Assembly: GCF_014297445.1 (NCBI RefSeq)
Contig: NZ_JACORU010000004.1
Coordinates: 62,001-126,000 of the forward strand
Source of the DNA: Ramlibacter albus
GTDB taxonomy: Bacteria > Pseudomonadota > Gammaproteobacteria > Burkholderiales > Burkholderiaceae_C
Direction of reading: 5' to 3'
Length of the DNA stretch: 64,000 bases
Shown here piece by piece: positions 51,866 through 59,999 of the stretch (position 1 is its first letter; each line of letters begins with the position of its first letter). Made by a program: the position numbers and the translations under genes. The notes beneath the pieces are model-generated. The model saw only the letters and a list, made by a program, of their open reading frames with translations. It searched no databases and was not told where the DNA came from.

Positions 51866-52284
51866 GTTGCCTGCAACCTCCTCTTGAGCCACCGCATGAA
51901 CGCGCCGAGCAGCGGCAGTTTCTCGTACAGCTCCTCGGCGGGGTCCCAGTAGTCGCGGTGCGACTCGATGCGGCCGTCCGCCGCGAGCAGCAGGTGCGAC
52001 GCGCCGCGGATCACCATCGTTTCGCCGCGCCGCCGGAAGCGAAACTCCCACATCAGCGCGCATTCGTCCGCCTGCACCACCTGCGAGACGACCGTGAACC
52101 GCGGCGACTCCAGCGCCTCGAACATGTGCGCGTAGATGCGCTGGATGGCCGCAAGCCCGCGCACGTCGTTGAACGGGTCCTTGAACCACGCGTCGTCGGT
52201 GTACCAGCGCGCCAGGCGCGGCACGTCATGCGGCGCCATCGACTCGAACATCGCCACGAGGTGCGTCACGCTGTCGGCCTTCAT
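51862..52284 (-). CDS. SnoaL/NTF2-like protein
   Basis: This 140-residue protein has a cone-shaped NTF2-like fold signature: LARWYTDDAWFKDPFNDVRG, TVVSQVVQADECALMWEFRF and GASHLLLAADGRIESHRDYW. Such small proteins act as isomerases, cyclases or binding partners. In light- and stress-related clusters they accompany lipid-modifying enzymes. It has four-base overlaps with both neighbours. Confidence 0.88.
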   Translation of the reverse strand: MKADSVTHLVAMFESMAPHDVPRLARWYTDDAWFKDPFNDVRGLAAIQRIYAHMFEALESPRFTVVSQVVQADECALMWEFRFRRRGETMVIRGASHLLLAADGRIESHRDYWDPAEELYEKLPLLGAFMRWLKRRLQAT

Positions 52285-53042
52285 CGGGCCGTCCCCCGGC
52301 GCACGAGCGACTGGTAGAGGTCGAACGGCAGCATCGACAGCAGCTTCACGCCGAGCGTGAACCGCTTGGGAAAGTGGATCTCGAACTGCCCGCGCTCCCA
52401 GCCGCGCAGGATGGCGGCAGCCGCGTCGGCCGGCTGGGTCATCGCCGGCATGTGGAAGTCGTTCACCGCGGTCATCGGTGTCTCCACGAAACCCGGGTTG
52501 ACGATGCTCACGCCGATGCCTTCCGCGCGCAGGTCCAGGTAGAGCGATTCGGCCAGGTTGATGAGCGCGGCCTTGGTGGGCCCGTACGCCAGCGACAGCG
52601 GCAGGCCGCGGTAGCCGGCGACGCTGCCGACCAGGCTGACGTGGCCGTGGCCCTGACGGTGCAAGGCGGGCAGCACGGCACCCAGCAGCCGCAGCGCGCC
52701 GCTGTAGTTCACCTCCTGGTGCTTCAGCGCCTGCGCGAGGTCGAAGCTGTCGGCGCGCATCGGCTGCCAGTAGCCGGCGCAGTAGACCGCGAGGTCGAGT
52801 GGGCCCTGCGCGAGCAGGCTCGCCGCGGCGTCCTGCAGCGCGCCGGGCGACGTGGCGTCCAGCGCCAGCACGCAGCCGGGCGCCGCGAACGAGCGCAGCT
52901 CGCGCTCGTTGCGGGCCGACACCGTGACGTGCGCACCGCGCGCCATCAGCGCCTCGGCCACGGCGCGGCCGATGCCGGTGGATGCGCCCACGATCCACAC
53001 GCGCTTGCCGCGCCACGGCGCGAGCGAAGGGTTGAGTTTCAT
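52281..53042 (-). CDS. Short-chain dehydrogenase/reductase
   Basis: This 253-residue SDR has the cofactor motif WIVGASTGIGRAVAEAL, with Arg in SARNERELR suggesting NADP. Its catalytic Ser is in SLVGSVAGYRG, and the YxxxK motif is in LAYGPTKAALINL. A C-terminal hydrophobic patch (PFDLYQSLVRRG) could touch the membrane. It probably reduces or oxidises a lipid intermediate made by the operon. It is coupled to DUF3833 upstream by a four-base overlap. Confidence 0.9.
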   Translation of the reverse strand: MKLNPSLAPWRGKRVWIVGASTGIGRAVAEALMARGAHVTVSARNERELRSFAAPGCVLALDATSPGALQDAAASLLAQGPLDLAVYCAGYWQPMRADSFDLAQALKHQEVNYSGALRLLGAVLPALHRQGHGHVSLVGSVAGYRGLPLSLAYGPTKAALINLAESLYLDLRAEGIGVSIVNPGFVETPMTAVNDFHMPAMTQPADAAAAILRGWERGQFEIHFPKRFTLGVKLLSMLPFDLYQSLVRRGTAR

Positions 53043-53572
53043 GGCCGCTTGCGGAAGGAGATCGTGACTTCGCCGAGGCGCACGCCGAACTTGCTCATCG
53101 CGGTCCTGTTCAGCAGCACGTGGTCGTCCATCAGGTACATCCAGTCGTCCATCTCCACGTTCCAGGTGCGCCCGTCCACGGGCAGGGCGAGCGTGTAGGT
53201 CCAGTGCAGCGCGTTGCCGCGGGCCTCGCCCTGCGCGTCGCCGACCACGTCGTCCGCGCGGCCGACGTAGCGGCCGTCGCCCAGCTTGCGGATGCGCCAC
53301 GTGCGCTGCTGCTTCGTGCCGTCGGCATAGGTGAAGTCCTCGGCCAGCACGCCTTCGTCGCCGCTCCAGCGGCCGTCGATGGTGACGACGAAGCGCTTGA
53401 CGACCTTGCCGGAGCGGTCGGTGAACATGCCCCACGCGTCGACGCGGCCGTTGAAGTACTGCTCGGGCAGCAGCGTGGGTTTTTCGGTGGCGTAGGTGGC
53501 GACGTCGGGGCTGGCGCAGCCGGCGAGCGCCAGCAGCGCGGCGAGCGCCGCCACGCGAAGGGACCTTGTCAT
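53039..53572 (-). CDS. DUF3833 lipoprotein
   Basis: This 177-residue lipoprotein has lipobox ALAGC at about residues 15-19. The DUF3833 body is QYFNGRVDAWGMFTDRSGKV, FTYADGTKQQRTWRI and EMDDWMYLMDDHVLLNRTAM, lipocalin-like in pattern. It is likely anchored in an envelope membrane and binds a lipid or lipid product. It is a constant neighbour of the CFA-type enzyme clusters as known for the family. Coupled by four-base overlaps. Confidence 0.9.
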   Translation of the reverse strand: MTRSLRVAALAALLALAGCASPDVATYATEKPTLLPEQYFNGRVDAWGMFTDRSGKVVKRFVVTIDGRWSGDEGVLAEDFTYADGTKQQRTWRIRKLGDGRYVGRADDVVGDAQGEARGNALHWTYTLALPVDGRTWNVEMDDWMYLMDDHVLLNRTAMSKFGVRLGEVTISFRKRP

Positions 53573-54801
53573 GGGACTTCCTTGGTTCGAACGAGCTGGA
53601 CGTAGAGCAGCAGCGCGGCGGCGGCCTTGAGGACGCAGGGCACGGCGCAATAGGCGAAGGTGAGGGCGGCCATCGAGCGCGGCGAGGCATCGCCCGGCGA
53701 ATAGCCCGCGAGCTGCAGCAGCGGCAACGCGAGCCCCGCGGCCAGCGCGAGGTTCAGCTTGCTCGCGAAATTCCACCAGCCGAAGTAGACGGCGCCGGGC
53801 TCGCGTGCACGCGAGATCACGCCGGCGAGCAGTGCGGCCGGCACGGCCAGGTCGCTGCCGAGAGCGATTCCGCACATCGCGCAGACCATGCCGAAGGCCA
53901 CGCTGTCGCCGGGGCCCAGCGCCATCGCGGCGGCGAACGACGCGATCGCGAGCAGCATGCCGGCGAGCCAGGCACGCGCGAGGCCTGCGAGAGCGACGAC
54001 ACGCAGCCACAACGGCAGGGACGCCGCACCGCAGGCGAAGTAGATGCCGAGGAAGGTGCCTTCGGCCTGCGGCGCCTGCAGGCGGTCGCGCACGAAGAAG
54101 AGGAGCAGCGTGGCGGGCACCGCGCTCGCGATGCCATTCGCGAGGAACACGGCCAGCAGCTTGCGGAACGCCGGCTGCATCAGGGGCCGGTGCCACGCGG
54201 CCGCGGACGTGTGCGGCAGTGGAAGGGGCCAGCGCGACGCCGCGAGCGCGACGCAGCCGCACGCGAGGGCGAGCGCGAGGACCGCCGTCGTCGCGGGCCA
54301 GCCGGCCGCGGCGGGCAGCACCGCTGCGAGCAGCACGCCCGCGAGCCCGAGGCCTTCGCGCCATGCGACGATGCGCGCGCGCAGGTCGTCGCTGTCGGCC
54401 AGCATCGCGCCCCACGACTGGTGCGCCACGCTGAGCACGCTGAAGGCGAAGTACGTGACCGCGAGCGACATCGCGGCCCACGCGAGCAGCGCGCCCGTGC
54501 CGCGCACCGGCGGGAAGAGCAGCAGTGCGAAACCGGCCGCGAGCGCGATGGCGGCGCCTGCCGCCACGGCGAGCACGTGTCGCACCGAGCGCTGGTAGAG
54601 GCCGTCGATCCAGCGGCCGATCCACGGGTCCAGCACGGCGTCGGCCAGCCGCGCGGCGAGCAGCAGAGCGCCGAGTTCGGTCAGCGGCACGCCGAAGTCG
54701 GCCGCGTAGCGGGCCGGCACGTGCACGTACAAGGGCAGGGCCGCGAACGCGAGCGGCAGCCCGAGCAGCCCGTAGCGCCAGCCGTCGCGGCGGGGAATCA
54801 T
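53569..54801 (-). CDS. MFS transporter of the GPH cation-symporter family
   Basis: This 410-residue inner-membrane protein has about 12 hydrophobic helices. ADAVLDPWIGRWIDGLYQRS is the signature of the glycoside-pentoside-hexuronide family, placed after the second helix. It may move a lipid-linked or small substrate for the operon rather than a sugar. Four-base overlaps couple it to its neighbours. Confidence 0.9.
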   Translation of the reverse strand: MIPRRDGWRYGLLGLPLAFAALPLYVHVPARYAADFGVPLTELGALLLAARLADAVLDPWIGRWIDGLYQRSVRHVLAVAAGAAIALAAGFALLLFPPVRGTGALLAWAAMSLAVTYFAFSVLSVAHQSWGAMLADSDDLRARIVAWREGLGLAGVLLAAVLPAAAGWPATTAVLALALACGCVALAASRWPLPLPHTSAAAWHRPLMQPAFRKLLAVFLANGIASAVPATLLLFFVRDRLQAPQAEGTFLGIYFACGAASLPLWLRVVALAGLARAWLAGMLLAIASFAAAMALGPGDSVAFGMVCAMCGIALGSDLAVPAALLAGVISRAREPGAVYFGWWNFASKLNLALAAGLALPLLQLAGYSPGDASPRSMAALTFAYCAVPCVLKAAAALLLYVQLVRTKEVP

Positions 54802-55355
54802 CGCTGCGCGCTCCCGAGGAGGGCGGCGCGCAGCCCGGGCTCGGACGTGTGCGGCGCAAGCCAGATGCCGAAGAAGAGCCGGGCGAACTGCGCGTCCGCG
54901 ATCTCGCCTGCGCGGCGCCCGTTCACGATGAATGCCGCGCCGCCGCCGGGCGTGTGCACCCCCGCGATGCGGTCGCCGGGCTGGACGTCGGGCAGCACGG
55001 CGGCGAGTTCGCTTTCCCAGCGCCCGGCACGATCCTCGGGGAACGAAGGCGCGCGGCGCATCTCCTCGATCGAGCGCCGCGCGATGTCGCGGCCGCGCAG
55101 CGCGCGGCGGTAGGTGAGCTCCAGCACGAAGGCATGCCGCGCGAGTTCGAGCGCGTCGAACCCGGCGGGCGCGAACAGCCTCGCGTCGTAGATCGGCAGC
55201 CCGAACCAGCGCATCGGCGCTTCGCCGACGAGCCGCGCCTGCGGAACCGCTGCGCGAACGGCCTCGTCCTGCTGGGCGCCGGCAGCGGTCGCCGCGAACG
55301 CGATCGCGCAGCTCAGGGCCTGCGCAGCGTGTATTGCACGACGTCGGTGCTGCAT
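54798..55355 (-). CDS. Exported chalcone-isomerase-like protein
   Basis: This 185-residue protein has a signal peptide (AQALSCAIAFAATAAGAQQD). Its chalcone-isomerase-like domain shows FGLPIYDARLFAPAGFDALE, LELTYRRALRGRDIARRSIE and FFGIWLAPHTSEPGLRAALL. Bacterial members are fatty-acid-binding-like rather than true isomerases; a lipid-binding role in the periplasm is plausible. Its start lies 43 bases inside the methyltransferase gene. Confidence 0.88.
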   Translation of the reverse strand: MQHRRRAIHAAQALSCAIAFAATAAGAQQDEAVRAAVPQARLVGEAPMRWFGLPIYDARLFAPAGFDALELARHAFVLELTYRRALRGRDIARRSIEEMRRAPSFPEDRAGRWESELAAVLPDVQPGDRIAGVHTPGGGAAFIVNGRRAGEIADAQFARLFFGIWLAPHTSEPGLRAALLGSAQR

Positions 55356-56524
55356 TCGCGGAAGGACGCTTCGCAGTAGCACAGGTAGAACTCCCAGGTC
55401 CTGAGGAATCGCTCGTCGAAGCCGAGCGCACGCACCGCGGCCTGCTGCGCGGTGAAACGCTGGCGCCACTCCACGAGCGTGCGGGCGTAGTCGCGGCCGA
55501 ATTTCAGCTCGTTCACCACCTCCAGCCCCGCGGCGTTCGCATGCCGCACGAACTCGCGCGGGCAGGGCAGGCAACCGCCCGGGAAGACGTGCTGCTGGAT
55601 GAAATCGGTGCCGCGCACGTAGCGGTCCCACAGCGCGTCGTCGATCACGATCGCCTGGATGCAGGCGCGCCCGCCCGGGCGCAGCAGGCGCGCGACGGTG
55701 CCGAAGTACTGCGGCCAGTACTCGCGGCCCACCGCCTCCACCATCTCGATCGAGCAGATCGCGTCGAAAGGCTCGTCGGCGATGTCGCGGTAGTCCTGCA
55801 GGCGCAGGTCGGCGGCGGCGCCGTGGCCGGTGGCGTCGAGCCGGGCGCGCGCATGGGCCAGCTGCTCGTGCGATAGCGTCACGCCGACGATGCTCGCGCC
55901 GAACTCGGCGACCGCCATCTCGGCCAGCGCGCCCCAGCCGCAGCCGATCTCCAGCACGCGCGCGCCGGGCTGCGCGCCGGCCTCGGTGAGCGCGCGCGAC
56001 ACCTTCAGCCGCTGCGCATCGGCCATCGACTCCGTGCCCTCGCGGAACCAGGCCGCCGAGTAGTTCATCGTCTCGTCGAGCCACAGCCGGTAGAACGCGT
56101 TGCCCAGGTCGTAGTGCGCCTCGATGTTGCGGCGGCTGCCTTGCCGCGTGTTGCGGTTCAGCAGGTGCCGCAAGCGGTAGGCAAGGCGGCCCCAGGCGGT
56201 GCCGTAGATCGCGTCGTCGAGCTCGCGGCGGTTGCGCAGCAGCAGGGCGAGCAGGTCGGCCAGCGCCGGCGTGCTCCACTGGCCGTCGATGTACGCCTCG
56301 GCGAAACCGATGTCGCCGCCGGCGAGCGCGCGGTCGAAGACGGACCACTCGTGGATGGCGAGCGTGGCGTGCGGCTCGCCGCTGCCGAACTGCAGGCTTG
56401 CGCCGCCGGGCAGTCGCAAGTGGAGCGTGCCGTGCCGCAACCTTTGCAGCAGGCCGAGGGCGATGCGCGCGGCGCGGGGCATGCGCGCACCGGGCGCGAA
56501 CGTGGGGGCGAAGAGAGTGGTCAT
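55313..56524 (-). CDS. Cyclopropane-fatty-acid-synthase-type methyltransferase
   Basis: This 403-residue enzyme shows the CFA synthase pattern: N-terminal lipid-binding region, NIEAHYDLGNAFYRLWLDET, SAM motif VLEIGCGWGALAEMAV, SIEMVEAVGREYWPQYFG and DFIQQHVFPGGCLPCPREF, ending in EFYLCYCEASF. It transfers a methyl or methylene group to an unsaturated acyl chain of membrane lipid. Flavoprotein and DUF1365 partners suggest a modified product such as a methylated or furan-type acyl chain. That product is an inference. Confidence 0.92.
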   Translation of the reverse strand: MTTLFAPTFAPGARMPRAARIALGLLQRLRHGTLHLRLPGGASLQFGSGEPHATLAIHEWSVFDRALAGGDIGFAEAYIDGQWSTPALADLLALLLRNRRELDDAIYGTAWGRLAYRLRHLLNRNTRQGSRRNIEAHYDLGNAFYRLWLDETMNYSAAWFREGTESMADAQRLKVSRALTEAGAQPGARVLEIGCGWGALAEMAVAEFGASIVGVTLSHEQLAHARARLDATGHGAAADLRLQDYRDIADEPFDAICSIEMVEAVGREYWPQYFGTVARLLRPGGRACIQAIVIDDALWDRYVRGTDFIQQHVFPGGCLPCPREFVRHANAAGLEVVNELKFGRDYARTLVEWRQRFTAQQAAVRALGFDERFLRTWEFYLCYCEASFRECSTDVVQYTLRRP

Positions 56525-57276
56525 GCGGTCTTTTGCCGGCTGGTGCCGTGCACGGGAGGGGCGGGGCGGCGGAAGAACGGCACGCCGGCCAGCCACAGGC
56601 GCAGCGCGTGCCAGTGGATGCGCGCGACGACGCCGAGGCCGTGGAGGGGGAAGCGCAGCCACGCGCGCAGTGCGCGGCCGGCGGTGAGCGGCTGCAGTTC
56701 GCCGCTGACGCTGGTCTCGAGAAGCGGGCCCGTGGCGTCGTCGTGGGCGATGCGCACCACGATGCGCTGCCGCTCGCGCGCCCACAGGAAGCGGAAGCGG
56801 TAGCCGCCTTCGACGGCGCAGAAGGGCGAGACGTGGAAGACCTTGCGCGCCTGCAGCTCGCGGCCCCATTGCGCCGCATCGAGCAGGTAGCAGTGGCGGT
56901 CGCCGAAGGTGTTGTTCACCTCGGCGACGATGGCGCGCAGCCGTCCGTCCGCGCGCTCGCAATACCAGAAGCTCACGGGCTTGAAAGCGTAGCCGAACAC
57001 GCGCGGGAAGCACTGCAGCCACACCTCGCCCGTCGCGTCGTCGATGCCTTCGCTGCGCAGCAAGCCGTCGATCCACGAAAGCGCATCGCCTCGGCCGTCA
57101 CCGTGGTCGGCATCGTGGAACGAGAGGGGCGCGAAGCGGTTGCGCGCCAGCGCGCCGCCGCCGCGCCAGCTGCGCAGGGGCAGCAGCACGAACAACGACG
57201 GGTAGCGGAACGCATGGCGCACCGGCCGCAATCGCGCATGCCGCACGTCGCCGGTGGCGATCAGCGGCCCATTCAC
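56521..57276 (-). CDS. DUF1365 protein
   Basis: This 251-residue protein shows the DUF1365 pattern: DVRHARLRPVRHAFRYPSLF, FGYAFKPVSFWYCERADGRL, VNNTFGDRHCYLL and HVSPFCAVEGGYRFRF. It is nearly always encoded between a flavin oxidoreductase and a CFA-type methyltransferase, as here, but its activity is not established. It may present the acyl substrate. Four-base overlaps on both sides. Confidence 0.93.
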   Translation of the reverse strand: MNGPLIATGDVRHARLRPVRHAFRYPSLFVLLPLRSWRGGGALARNRFAPLSFHDADHGDGRGDALSWIDGLLRSEGIDDATGEVWLQCFPRVFGYAFKPVSFWYCERADGRLRAIVAEVNNTFGDRHCYLLDAAQWGRELQARKVFHVSPFCAVEGGYRFRFLWARERQRIVVRIAHDDATGPLLETSVSGELQPLTAGRALRAWLRFPLHGLGVVARIHWHALRLWLAGVPFFRRPAPPVHGTSRQKTA

Positions 57277-58580
57277 GCCGCACGCTCCAGCCGCCGCGCC
57301 TCGAAGGCGGCCAGCACCGAGTCCGCGGCGGCTTCGCCCGAGACGAGCCCGTCCTCATGGAAGCCGTAGCCCGCCCACGCGCCGCAGTACCACGTGTGGT
57401 GCAGGCCCTGGATCGATGCCAGCTCGCGCTGCGCGGCGATGGCGCCGGCGTCGAACACCGGATGCTCGTAGTCGAATTCACCGAGCACGTGTTCCCGCGG
57501 GATCGCCCGCAAGGGGTTCAACGTGACGATCACCGGCCGCGACCACGGCAGCGGCTGCAGGCGGTTGAGCAGGTAGTGCAGGCACACCTGCGTGCCGTCC
57601 GGGCCCGCTTCGTGGTTCCAGGCGGACCACGCCTTCGTCTCGCGCGGCAGCACGCTCGCATCCGTGTGCAGCACCGCGCGGTTGGGCTGGTAGCGGATGG
57701 CGTCCAGCAGCATCGACTCCTCCGCGGTGGGGTTCGCCAGCAGTTGCAGCGCCTGGCCGGGATGCGTGGCCATCACGACCGCCTCGAAGCGCTCCGCGCC
57801 GGTATCGGTGACGACGACCGCACCCGCTGCGTCGCGCGCCACGTGCCGCACGGGCGTGGCGAGCCTCGCATCCGGCAGCTGCGCCACGATGCGCCGCACG
57901 TACTCGCGCGAGCCGCCCGTCACCGTGTACCACTGCGGCCGCTGCGTCACGCGCAGCAGCCCGTGGTTGTGGCAGAAGCGGATGAGCGTGCCGGCCGGGA
58001 AGTTCAGCATCGTGCCGGTGGGGCAGCTCCAGATGCTGGCCGTCATCGGCAGCAGGTAGTGGTCGCGCAGCTCGGGGCCGAAGCCCTGCGCGTCGAGGAA
58101 GTCGCCCAGCGGCTGCACGAGCGCGCGGTCCTCGCCACGCTCGGCGATGCGCGTGGCCAGCGCGTTGAAGCGCAGCAGGTCGCGCAGCATCCGCCAGAAC
58201 GCGGGGCGCAGCAGGTTGCGGCGCTGGCAGAAGACGGTGTCGAGGTTCGTGCCGCTCCACTCGAGCGCGCCGGCGCGCACCGAGAACGACATGTCGGACG
58301 GCGACACGTGCACCCGCAGCTGGGCGAACAGGCGCCGCAGGCCGGGGTAGGTACGGTCGTTGAAGACGAGGAAGCCGGTGTCCACGCCATGGGTGACGCC
58401 GTCCAGCGTGACCTCGACCGTGTTCGCATGCCCGCCGAAATGCGCGCCCGCCTCGTAGAGCGTGACGTGCGCGTGGCCGCGCAGCGCGTGCGCCGCCGCC
58501 AGCCCGGCGATGCCGCTGCCGACCACCGCGACCCGGGGCGCGGCCGCGCCCGCCCCGGCATTCCTGTAAGCACCGTACAT
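57273..58580 (-). CDS. FAD-dependent oxidoreductase, amine-oxidase/desaturase type
   Basis: This 435-residue flavoprotein has the FAD-binding motif VAVVGSGIAGLAAAHALRGH and LYEAGAHFGGHANTV near the N-terminus and GLVSGEAAADSVLAAFE at the end. The ATG at 58580 has AAGGAG before it; the longer frame starts with TTG and was rejected. It probably oxidises the acyl chain in concert with the methyltransferase. It is the first gene of the operon and faces the MerR/B12 regulator across 92 bases. Confidence 0.92.
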   Translation of the reverse strand: MYGAYRNAGAGAAAPRVAVVGSGIAGLAAAHALRGHAHVTLYEAGAHFGGHANTVEVTLDGVTHGVDTGFLVFNDRTYPGLRRLFAQLRVHVSPSDMSFSVRAGALEWSGTNLDTVFCQRRNLLRPAFWRMLRDLLRFNALATRIAERGEDRALVQPLGDFLDAQGFGPELRDHYLLPMTASIWSCPTGTMLNFPAGTLIRFCHNHGLLRVTQRPQWYTVTGGSREYVRRIVAQLPDARLATPVRHVARDAAGAVVVTDTGAERFEAVVMATHPGQALQLLANPTAEESMLLDAIRYQPNRAVLHTDASVLPRETKAWSAWNHEAGPDGTQVCLHYLLNRLQPLPWSRPVIVTLNPLRAIPREHVLGEFDYEHPVFDAGAIAAQRELASIQGLHHTWYCGAWAGYGFHEDGLVSGEAAADSVLAAFEARRLERAA

Positions 58581-58613
58581 CCGACGCTCCTTCCGTTTCA
58601 ATCAGTTTATCTG

Positions 58614-58629
58614 TTTGTCGTATGACAAA
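58614..58629. promoter_or_regulatory. Inverted repeat TTTGTC-N4-GACAAA in the divergent promoter region
   Basis: TTTGTC and GACAAA flank GTAT. The site lies between the FAD-oxidoreductase gene and the MerR/B12 regulator. On the reverse strand TTGTCA within it could serve as a -35 element, so a repressor bound here would block the operon promoter. A further GACAAT lies at 58642-58647. Confidence 0.55.
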
Positions 58630-58672
58630 GTGAAAAAGTGGGACAATCGATGCCGGGAGAAAATCCGCGTCC

Positions 58673-59587
58673 ATGGACCCATACGCAGGCAAGCCGATTT
58701 CGGATGTGGAGCGCGACACCGGGCTGCCGCGCGCCACCCTCCGCATCTGGGAGCGGCGCTACGGCTTTCCCGCGCCGCTGCGCGACGGCCGCGGCGAGCG
58801 CATGTATCCGCCCGAGCAGGTGGAGCAGCTGCGCCTGATGGCGCGGCTCATCGAGCAGGGGCACCGCCCCGCGCGCCTGCTCGAGGGCGGGCCCGAGGAG
58901 ATCCGGCGCCTGCATGGCGAGGCCGGCGCGCCGCCCGCGCCGCGCTCGAAGGGCGTGAGCCACCTGCTGCGCGTGCTGAAGAAGCACGACGTGGGCGCCG
59001 TGCGCCAGGAGCTGGCGGCGATGCTGGCGCGCGAGGGCCTCGCGAAGTTCGCGTCACGCGACCTGCCGGCGCTGTGCCAGGCGGTGGGCGAGGCCTGGGG
59101 CGCGGGCGAGCTCGATGTGCACGAGGAGCACATGTTCACCGAGTGCGTGCAGGACCTCGTCCGCGCGCCGGTCGCCAAGCTGGACGCCGCCACGCGGCCC
59201 GAGGCGCCCGCCGTGCTGCTCACCACCTTCGAGGGCGAGTCCCACGCGCTGGGGCTGCTCATGGCGCAGGCCATGTTCGCGCTGCAGGGCTGCCGCACGG
59301 TCAACCTCGGCGTGCGGCTGCCGGTGGAGCAGGTGGTGGCCGCCTGCAAGGCGCATGGGGCGGACCTCGTCGGCTTGAGCTTCACCGCGACGATCAACGC
59401 CGCGCAGGTCGTGCGCGGCCTTCAGGAACTGCGTGGTGCGCTGCCCGCGCCGGTGCGCATCTGGGCCGGCGGGCCGGCGCCCGTGCTGGCGCGCCGCAGC
59501 GTGCCCGGCGTGCGCGTCGTGCAGGACGTGGGCGACGTGCCGGCGTTGCTGGCCGAGGACTTCGCGCTGCCGCTGCGCCGGCAGTAG
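58673..59587 (+). CDS. MerR-family regulator with cobalamin-binding domain, CarH/LitR type
   Basis: This 304-residue protein has a MerR winged helix (8-75: ISDVERDTGLPRATLRIWER, RYGFPAPLRDGRGERMYP). A helical bundle follows with Trp142, then nine residues, then Glu152-His153 (AWGAGELDVHEEH), the spacing of the CarH adenosylcobalamin pocket. A B12-binding Rossmann part has ESHALG (His191; the usual DxHxxG with Asp changed to Glu), LSFTAT and AGGPAPV. It should be a dark-state repressor released by light. It is divergent from the lipid operon. Confidence 0.9.
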   Translation: MDPYAGKPISDVERDTGLPRATLRIWERRYGFPAPLRDGRGERMYPPEQVEQLRLMARLIEQGHRPARLLEGGPEEIRRLHGEAGAPPAPRSKGVSHLLRVLKKHDVGAVRQELAAMLAREGLAKFASRDLPALCQAVGEAWGAGELDVHEEHMFTECVQDLVRAPVAKLDAATRPEAPAVLLTTFEGESHALGLLMAQAMFALQGCRTVNLGVRLPVEQVVAACKAHGADLVGLSFTATINAAQVVRGLQELRGALPAPVRIWAGGPAPVLARRSVPGVRVVQDVGDVPALLAEDFALPLRRQ

Positions 59588-59998
59588 CTACGAGCAGAGG
59601 CGCCGGATGTCCTCGGGGATGGGCAAGGCCTTGATGCCCGTTTCCGTGCGGCCCGCGAAGATTCGCACCTCGTCGCATTCCATGATGCGCTCGCCATCGC
59701 GGCGGATGATGTGCCGCTGCACGAAGCTCTTCGTGCGCCACTCCGGCACGAAGGTGTGGATGTGCAGCGTGTCGCCGTAGCTCGCGGTCTTCACGAAGCT
59801 GGCGTGCGTGTCCACGAGCGGTGTGCCGATCACGCCGAGCAGCTTCTCGGTCTCGTGCCACGGCGGCACGCCGCACTCGATGAAGAAGTGCCGCGACGCC
59901 GCGTCGATCCAGCGGAAGAAGTTGGGAAACCAGACGATGCGCGCGGGGTCGCAGTCGCCGAACTCCACCTTCACGGGGTAGATGACTTCGCGAGTCAA
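59588..59998 (-). CDS. 4-hydroxybenzoyl-CoA-thioesterase-like hotdog protein
   Basis: This 136-residue protein shows VEFGDCDPARIVWFPNFFRW, with the catalytic Asp of the 4HBT family, then THASFVKTASYGDTLHI and FVQRHIIRRDGERIMECDEV. The likely start is TTG at 59998, directly after the Bug stop with AAGGG upstream; the longer GTG frame (60106) would lie inside the Bug gene. It hydrolyses an acyl-CoA thioester of unknown acid. It is co-transcribed with the Bug gene. Confidence 0.85.
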   Translation of the reverse strand: MTREVIYPVKVEFGDCDPARIVWFPNFFRWIDAASRHFFIECGVPPWHETEKLLGVIGTPLVDTHASFVKTASYGDTLHIHTFVPEWRTKSFVQRHIIRRDGERIMECDEVRIFAGRTETGIKALPIPEDIRRLCS

Positions 59999-59999
59999 C

